From positions 218,379,286 to 218,443,285 of the forward strand of contig JAHLJT010009436.1 of the NCBI GenBank assembly GCA_031308135.1: a DNA stretch of 64,000 bases. Reading direction: 5' to 3'. Within the stretch, counting starts at the first letter, position 1; each line of letters starts with the position of its first letter. The DNA is from Acheta domesticus (taxonomy: Eukaryota > Arthropoda > Insecta > Orthoptera > Gryllidae). The notes below the pieces were generated by a model. The model was not told the DNA's origin. It worked only from the letters and a program-made list of their open reading frames with translations, and did no database searches. Position numbers and translations under genes: made by a program. Shown piece by piece: positions 58,693 through 64,000 of the stretch.

Positions 58693-58807
58693 TGATATAA
58701 ATATCAACATTATTAACACTGCTTTTAGCTTTGGTATAATTCTTAATTTATTATTATTATTGTATATAGTTTTTGTTATTTTTATTATTATTACATATTA
58801 GCGTTAT

Positions 58808-58905
58808 ACAGTGAAGTGAAGTGTAGTGTAGTGAAAGGGAAGGGAGTGTAGTGTAGTGAAGGGGAGTGCAGTGTAGTGTAGTGAAGTGAAGTGTTAGTGA
58901 AACTA
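58808..58905. repeat. GTGAA/GTGTA minisatellite
   Basis: About 100 bp of alternating GTGAA, GTGTA and GGGAGTGTA pentamer-like words in the LINE 3' UTR. Confidence 0.9.
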
Positions 58906-59061
58906 GTAGTCAATTTAGAGATAACTAGAAATTAATTAGAACTAGGATATCCTCTAATTCTAATGGTAACTATAATTGTTAATGGTTTTTATTGTTCTAA
59001 TTCTAATTGTCATGTTTGCCACCGAGCATTAGCTCAAAGCGAACTAATAAATCTATCTATT

Positions 59062-59345
59062 TTTTAATGTTAATGAAATAGTAGCTGTCAACAAATACCG
59101 AAACAAATTATTTCCATTTTCTGTTTGCATGGATATTTTTAACAAATATCCTATACTTATAATTCTTGCAGACCTTAATAGCAAACATAAGTCTTGGGGA
59201 ATGTCACACTACTGCGCAGAGACAAATTTTCATATCTAACGCAACAAAACTACTTATACCACGAAATATTAAATTTATTCAAGATCTTGAACTCGAAATG
59301 GTAAAATTTAATACAACTATCAGTGAATCATTGAAACAAGTTTTG
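59062..59345 (+). pseudogene. older LINE: C-terminal half of AP endonuclease domain
   Basis: Resumes with NVNEIVAVNKYRNKLFP-like coding, then PILIILADLNSKHKSWG at about 59149-59200, the GDFNAKH..WG catalytic block of the EEP domain. The usual leading Gly is replaced by Ala. The frame breaks at a stop soon after; NIKFIQDLELEMVKF (near 59265-59310) fits the segment before the SDH motif. Together with 57781-58060 it forms one old copy split by the younger LINE. Confidence 0.75.
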
Positions 59346-60000
59346 AAGTACAAATAGGCCCACTAGTAAAAAACATTCAACCAATTTTACAACAGATACG
59401 TTAATTATTATTTAACATTAAGTGTTGACTTTTATTAAATTATTAAGAAATTAAGTTATTGAAAAAACAATTTAAATGTGCATTTTTTACGAGCGTATGG
59501 AACAGGGCCTCAGAGATCTGCATATGCATTCATGTAGTTCCTCGGTTCCGTGCATTTTAGGTTAAATTCATAGAAGGGTAGAATATTTGTGTAATACAAA
59601 ATCAAAAACACTACCCTTGTGCAAAGGCTAGGAACAAACGACATAGCTCGATGTAACTTTTGATCACATCAGCCATGAAATTTCATTAAAAGTTAATTTG
59701 TGTGAGTGTAACGTTCGCAATTTACGTAATGCCTCATTTTTTTATTTTACTGAAATATTATACTTAGTTCTTTAATTAATCTTGCAATTTTTAGGCTTTG
59801 TATGTTCGTTCAGTAATATTACACCTCAGAAGCAAACCTACGAATACAGCCATCAAATCGCTACCACTGATAGGGAATATCTTCAAAGCACAATTTTACC
59901 CGACATTCTTAAAAATCTTTTAAATATTTTAAGTTGTTAAATATTGTAACTTTTTGTAAATTATTTTAAGTATTTTAACTTTTAAAAAGTTTCATGTTAT
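59346..60000. other. AT-rich noncoding stretch
   Basis: No clear feature; degraded LINE sequence may extend into it. Confidence 0.4.
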
Positions 60001-60001
60001 T

Positions 60002-60203
60002 TTTATTTATCAAAAAAACTTTGTATATATAATTGTCACTATTCCCGTCACCTTGTTGGAAGCTATTGATCAGAGCAGCTTAGTAGTCAGCTATTGTTGG
60101 TAGCTTTGTGGTCAGAGCAGCTGGGCGTAAACCAGAACGCCCGGGTCCGAATCCGCCTGGGCCGACCAATTCTTTGAACAAATTTATTTAAAAAAAACTT
60201 TGT
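60002..60203 (+). repeat. tRNA-like retroposed unit with duplicated box A and flanking direct repeats
   Basis: TAGCTTTGTGGTCAGAGCAG (box A, from 60101) and GGTCCGAATCC (box B, 60144-60154) are at tRNA spacing. CTGG-GCGTAAA-CCAG forms an anticodon-like 7-nt loop. A partial copy of the box A region lies just upstream (GAAGCTATTGATCAGAGCAG from 60060). The unit is flanked by TTTATTTATCAAAAAAACTT at 60002 and TTTATTTAAAAAAAACTTTG at 60183, which looks like a target duplication. A short SINE or retroposed tRNA is more likely than a functional tRNA gene, because the acceptor stem is poor. Confidence 0.6.
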
Positions 60204-60450
60204 TACTGCTTGGAGAGAGTCAAAAAAGAAGATACACGTATTTAGTTAGAATGATTCATGAAGGTTTATTAAACTGAACGAAATAGATCAGAGAACATCA
60301 TGACAACATTAAAGGGGTTTCCTTTACAATTCATTTATAGAACATAAATTGAACTAGGAAAATGATTAATTTAATTTTCATAACAAGACTCCACGACTAA
60401 CTTCGTTTATGAAACTACACCACCTTACAACTTCTTCCTCAACTTTTCCA
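60204..60450. other. AT-rich noncoding stretch
   Basis: No supported feature. Confidence 0.45.
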
Positions 60451-61020
60451 ATTGCCCGCCGGAAAATCCCTCCCAGCTAGGGTTATTTTGTGAAATTACA
60501 GCGAGCGCGTCGCTTCTCCCCGCGGGCACGGCAAACAGCCCGCAGCTCCGCCGCGCCGCCCCGCTCCGCCCCGCCCCGCCCCGTCCCGCCCGCACTCGGG
60601 CATTTGATTGCCGGCGCGGCATCGGATCGGGCGCTGCAAAATTTATTTAATAGCGTTTGTCCTGCGCTCGCGGACCGTGAAACCCCGCGCGGCGGGCGGC
60701 GGCGGCGGTTGCGCAACGAGCAAACAAACTCCCAAACGCTCGCGTCCACAACCGAGCGATGGGTTTCCCCGCGGACGCCGCGTTGGGGTGGGGAAAGGGC
60801 GGGGAGGCACTGAGGGCGCCTCCGCTCCTCTCCCTGATCCAATCACGTTAATCCCCCGGTACCTGCGAGGGACGCAGCGCATGTCAAGGGTGCGCCGGTG
60901 CGACCATACGCACGCACGCGGCGCGGCAAAAAAAGATCAGGGGCGAACGGAGCGCAGGGTTCGCTTACGGGGTACCTGCCGCGGGGCACCCCGCCGGTAC
61001 TCCAGGCTACGACCGCCTTA
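60450..61020. promoter_or_regulatory. CpG island upstream of svp
   Basis: CpG-rich, with CCCCGCC words at 60553-60590. The non-repetitive core CTGCAAAATTTATTTAATAG at 60634-60653 and TTTGTGAAATTACAGCGAGC at 60487-60506 look constrained. Minus-strand frames are compositional. Likely regulatory. Confidence 0.4.
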
Positions 61021-61171
61021 ATTAAACCGAAGTGCGCGCTGGGGGAGGGTGGATAGCGACGCAGGGGTGAGGGTGGTTGCGGGTGTGGGGGTGAAGGTGA
61101 GGGTGATGATGCAGGGGAGGAGAGAAGATGGCAATAATGGCTATGCTGATGAGGAACAGAGTTGATTGTAA

Positions 61172-61194
61172 AGATGATGATGATGATGATGATG
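61172..61194. repeat. (GAT)n microsatellite
   Basis: Seven to eight uninterrupted GAT triplets. Confidence 0.9.
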
Positions 61195-62054
61195 CTAGAG
61201 GATATGGTAGTGAAAATGATAATAGCGTGGCATGAACATGGAGACTCTGATGAGTGCGGAGAAGTAGCAATAATAAGATCGCGTTGGTAATGGGAAATGT
61301 GTGTCGGGAATGAATATGATGGAGGTAGATGGCATTGAACTTGGTGAGAATGTGGACGCCAATAAAAGCTTCGTAGGTTTTTGGGTGAGAAGGATATGAG
61401 AGGGCAATGGGAAAAACGTTTCCTGCTTCCCGGAAATAATACTCCTGAATTTTCATTTGTATTACCACTTGTAAGGACGAGTTACAGTCCTTACAAGTAA
61501 GGACTAGTTCCAAACAATAAATATCGTGAAATATTCTACACTACATAAGTTGGAAAAAATATTTTTTAATGCATACATACATTGAATTTTGTGATGTCTA
61601 ACGACATTCTTTCGCGAGGAGGTAGCACAGAATCGAGTCGGCGGAGACGAGCATTGGGAGGCCGGCAGCGAAATTGTTGAGAAGAGCGAGAATAACGACG
61701 AGGAGGAGACACGGGCGGTGGGTGGGGGTGCTGGTGACGGCAGCACCGAGGGACGATGGGGGGAGAGAGCGTTATCCGCGGGGCGCTGGTTGCGTACCCC
61801 GCCCTCGCCACTGACCCAAATTTAACGAGAGCTTAACTGTGATTCAGGCAGGTGGGCGGGCGCGGGTAGCCGCGAGCGGGCACTAATCAAGTGACTGCGC
61901 GGATAAAAGCGCCCTCTCCTCACCCCCACCACCTACCCCACCTCCAAGCGACCGCAGCCGCCATCACGCCCTCTCTCGCTCCTCGCCCACACTCCTTCCG
62001 CGCGCTCATCCCGCGAGGGCGGGAAGAAGCGGCCGGCGTTCGGCGCGGTTGACG

Positions 62055-62215
62055 GAGTGGGCGGGGCGAGGCGGCGAGGGGCGGGGAGGGGCGGGGCGGG
62101 GAGAGGTTAGGTGGGCCAGGGCGGAGCGTAGCGGGGCGGGGCGGGACGGAGCGGGGCGAGGCGGGGAGGAGCGGGACGGGCGGGGCGGGGCGGGGAGAGG
62201 TTAGGTGGGTCGGGG
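62055..62215. repeat. GGGGC/GGGCGG low-complexity array
   Basis: Irregular GGGGCGGGG, GGCGAGGCGG and GGAGCGGGACGG words. It includes two copies of GGGGAGAGGTTAGGTGGG (62099-62116 and 62193-62210), so a ~94-bp unit has duplicated. Confidence 0.85.
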
Positions 62216-62529
62216 CGTGGCGGCTGCGCGGGAGGGGGAGCGATAAATGAAGTCCCTGGCCGGGCGCAAGAGAGTAATCAGGGCGGCAGCTCTGGGGGTG
62301 ATGCGGCCCGCGCGGCCCAGCCAAGGTATTGCACACGGTAGAATAGGAATTGGAAAAGGGGGCGAGTCGCTGGACATTAATGCGGACGACGACGACAAAA
62401 GAACCGGAGGCAAACAGATGGAAGGTGGGTTATGAATCGACAAATTAATTCGTTGGACAATCAAAGTGATCCACGCTAAGGAATATAGGGGGTTAATAGA
62501 AAGATGTTTTAGCTACAAAAACAAATGTT

Positions 62530-63440
62530 TGTAAATTTATTTATTAATGTCGCTTTATAACATCTAGGTCATCAGCGACCCTTATCATTATACAATTGCA
62601 TGGACAAACATAGTAGTTACAATTTTACCAAAAAACCGGGAAGGATGGCTCAGTGCATCAACCTGATGTCACTGCAGTCCCCTCTGACCGGGAGGTTCTA
62701 GGTTCGAGTCCCGACAGCGGCAGGATTTTCGACACTAGCTTTTCAGCTAGGTCGAATTCAGTCGCTGTCTGGAGCAGAATTCTAGCGGCCGGCTACTCTG
62801 ATCGGTAGTTTTCCGTGGTTTCTCCGATAAACACCAGGCGAATACCGGAGTAGTGCCCTAACAAACGGGCCACGGACCGCACGCGATCTTTCCTTCCTCT
62901 CCTTGTCCTATCCTCTCTCCTTACACACACTTACACAAACATGCACTACACTACCACACATGATGGGAGGCTTGTCGGGAGCTTACAGCTTGTCCCGGCT
63001 GGGGCGGTTCCCCTCTGGTGGGAGACACCTGGTTGAGGGGAAACCCCGCTAGTCGACGGTAGGTCGGCACCAGATCTCGCCATCCAGCGGGGAAAAGACC
63101 GCCACCTCCCGAGAAAAACACGCACTACACTTACGGGACTGATGACCAAAGTAGTTAACGCGCCCGGAAACACTAATCAATCAATCAATCAATTTTACCA
63201 AAAATAATTATGTCAATCTAAATACATTTTCACAACATGTTATGTTTAAGGTATTACTGTATTCATAACTGTACAAGTTTTGTTCAGTTTTGTAATTTCC
63301 AAGACTTATTACTGTGACACTCTCGTCTGTGGAACTGAGAAGTGATTTTAGGGATCCTTCCATTTTCAGAAAGTTTCTTTTATTATATGTAGAAGGCATT
63401 CAAGAATGAGGTGGGAGGTGGAGAGTGAAACTTTTGTTTG
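62530..63440. repeat. dispersed repeat, copy 2, interrupted by a SINE
   Basis: The same family as 54704-54990: TTTATTAATGTCGCTTTATA and AGGTCATCAGCGACC at the left, GGCATTCAAGAATGAG at 63397. The copy is split by the SINE at 62634-63189. Confidence 0.55.
62634..63189 (+). mobile_element. full-length tRNA-derived SINE with target duplication
   Basis: Head with box A TGGCTCAGTGCATC (from 62646) and perfect box B GGTTCGAGTCC (62701-62711). The body holds the conserved-domain-like stretch GTTTTCCGTGGTTTCTCCGA, then CACCAGGCGAATACCGGAGT (62808-62852), a signature I recall from arthropod SINEs. The tail is (AATC)n at 63174-63190. It is flanked by CAATTTTACCAAAA at 62620-62633 and 63190-63203, a 14-bp target duplication. 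Length about 556 bp. Perfect flanks suggest recent insertion. It depends on a partner LINE for mobility. Confidence 0.92.
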
Positions 63441-64000
63441 TGTAAGAACATTTTTAGACGAAAGTTCTCCAATTATCTCTAACATTTCAATGGATTTAAA
63501 TTGTACTGATTTCTTTAGAAAATTGTAGTGTATTTAAGGCAATTTACCAAATATTTTAATGTAAACTGTCATTGTGAAAGATAATTAGCCTTGGTAAGTT
63601 CCGTCATTGTGACGGTAGGACAGAACTTATCTAAGGTCCGTTCGCTCTAACTTTACTCACCACGTAAACAAATGCACGTGGTCGTCGCTTGTTCTCATTG
63701 GCTGACGGACACCACACTTCTCTTTAGGGCGTCGTGCGCTATAGGAGTTAGGTCCCTTTCAAAATTGATTAATTTCCTGACTCTCTACACAAACAGTCGA
63801 AATAATTTTCTCCTTTGTCTTGAAGTAAAATCAGACACCGAGCATGACCTTAACTGCCAACCTTCTGCTGCCAACGGATCTCATTGAGATAACGTTCGAT
63901 CGCCAGGCCGTCGGCGCCGCTTCTGCTCAATTTTATCAATCTCCGTTTATCAATCAAGTTCCGTGTCTCAAATGAGTACGTTATTAAATAATGTTGTATT
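63441..64000. other. noncoding stretch with a small cruciform
   Basis: AT-rich to 63590, then mixed. The sequence at 63589-63636 can fold (CCTTGGTAAGTTC … CCGTCATTGTGACGG … GAACTTATCTAAGG). The end (63640-63960) is moderate-GC without recognised features. Confidence 0.4.

Larger units (their letters stand above)
58060..59061 (+). mobile_element. younger 5'-truncated LINE copy (Jockey/CR1-like 3' end)
   Basis: Starts inside the ORF2 C-terminal region: GLVLRSDLDWSDHINNTVKK, SLAYTTLVRPILEYG, CWDPYR at 58065-58265, then SFVNRTIVDWNKLPAKAL near 58530-58580, ending at a stop at 58633. This is the post-RT C-terminal domain typical of arthropod Jockey/CR1-like ORF2. A one-base frameshift near 58300-58312 splits it into two frames. 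The 3' UTR holds a (TTA)n run, a GTGAA/GTGTA minisatellite and the terminal ACCGAGCATTAGCTC hairpin followed by AATAAATCTATCTATT. EN and RT catalytic parts are missing, so it is dead on arrival. Confidence 0.85.
61020..62340. promoter_or_regulatory. GC-rich block with G-rich arrays
   Basis: Purine-rich from 61040 to 61780, then a compact motif-rich stretch (CACTAATCAAGTGACTGC at 61880-61897, with an Nkx2-like CAAGTG, then GCGGATAAAAGCGCC). Next comes a GGGGC/GGGCGGGGC array at 62055-62215. A (GAT)n microsatellite lies at 61172-61194. Long frames on both strands are artefacts. Confidence 0.4.

Noticed and set aside
58801..58912. CRISPR-like array
   Set aside because: Only GTGAA/GTGTA pentamers without spacers; it is a minisatellite in a LINE 3' UTR of a eukaryotic genome.

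Overview
The window is eukaryotic and almost certainly comes from an insect with a large, repeat-rich genome. A polyneopteran or other hemimetabolous insect is my best guess, based on the mix of hAT-type miniature elements, Jockey/CR1-like LINEs, tRNA-headed SINEs and CpG-rich islands. There are no bacterial-style operons. Only one host coding exon is recognised with confidence: the first coding exon of seven-up (svp, the insect COUP-TF/NR2F orphan nuclear receptor), minus strand, 27205-27619 with a probable N-terminal extension to 27721. It ends at a clean splice donor inside the first zinc finger. No second exon was found at lower coordinates, so roughly 1-27204 is read as svp intron or downstream sequence and 28860-64000 as 5' flanking sequence.

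Layout. From 1 to 27 kb, AT-rich DNA is punctuated by about a dozen GC/CpG-rich islands of 250-700 bp (about 1-290, 1180-1535, 2525-3110, 3140-3850, 6480-6800, 8080-8400, 13840-14230, 15290-15540, 17580-18330, 18960-19480, 20590-21240, 21840-22200, 23470-24010, 25090-25530). Several carry clustered homeodomain, POU, Fox or Sox-like motifs and look like cis-regulatory elements of a developmental transcription factor. 27.19-28.86 kb is the svp CpG island with GAGA runs, CCAAT boxes and an X-box-like palindrome. 28.9-37 kb is mostly AT-rich and featureless. 37.1-38.5 kb holds a 5S-rRNA-derived sequence next to a 480-bp C/G-only low-complexity tract. 39-60 kb is a transposon graveyard. 60.4-62.3 kb is another large GC-rich block, and the end of the window holds a full-length SINE nested in an older repeat.

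Mobile elements. The best defined are: two hAT-like MITE families with two copies each and 8-bp target duplications (6189/25694 and 16477/53237); a hAT MITE at 51133-51454; a 2.74-kb terminal-inverted-repeat transposon at 39541-42277 with an apparent CTAT target duplication and a decayed protein of a family I cannot name; a possible relative at 45578-47538; a young 5'-truncated LINE (about 58060-59061) inserted into the endonuclease domain of an older LINE; and a SINE at 62634-63189 with a 14-bp target duplication.

The biology here is regulatory and evolutionary rather than a multi-gene system. The points most worth checking are the absence of an AUG where the conserved svp N terminus begins, the CpG-island archipelago around svp, the unnamed transposon, the 5S-derived element and a hairpin with arms of about 36 nt at 46709-46798. 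Long open frames inside the GC-rich blocks are mostly compositional artefacts and are not annotated as genes.
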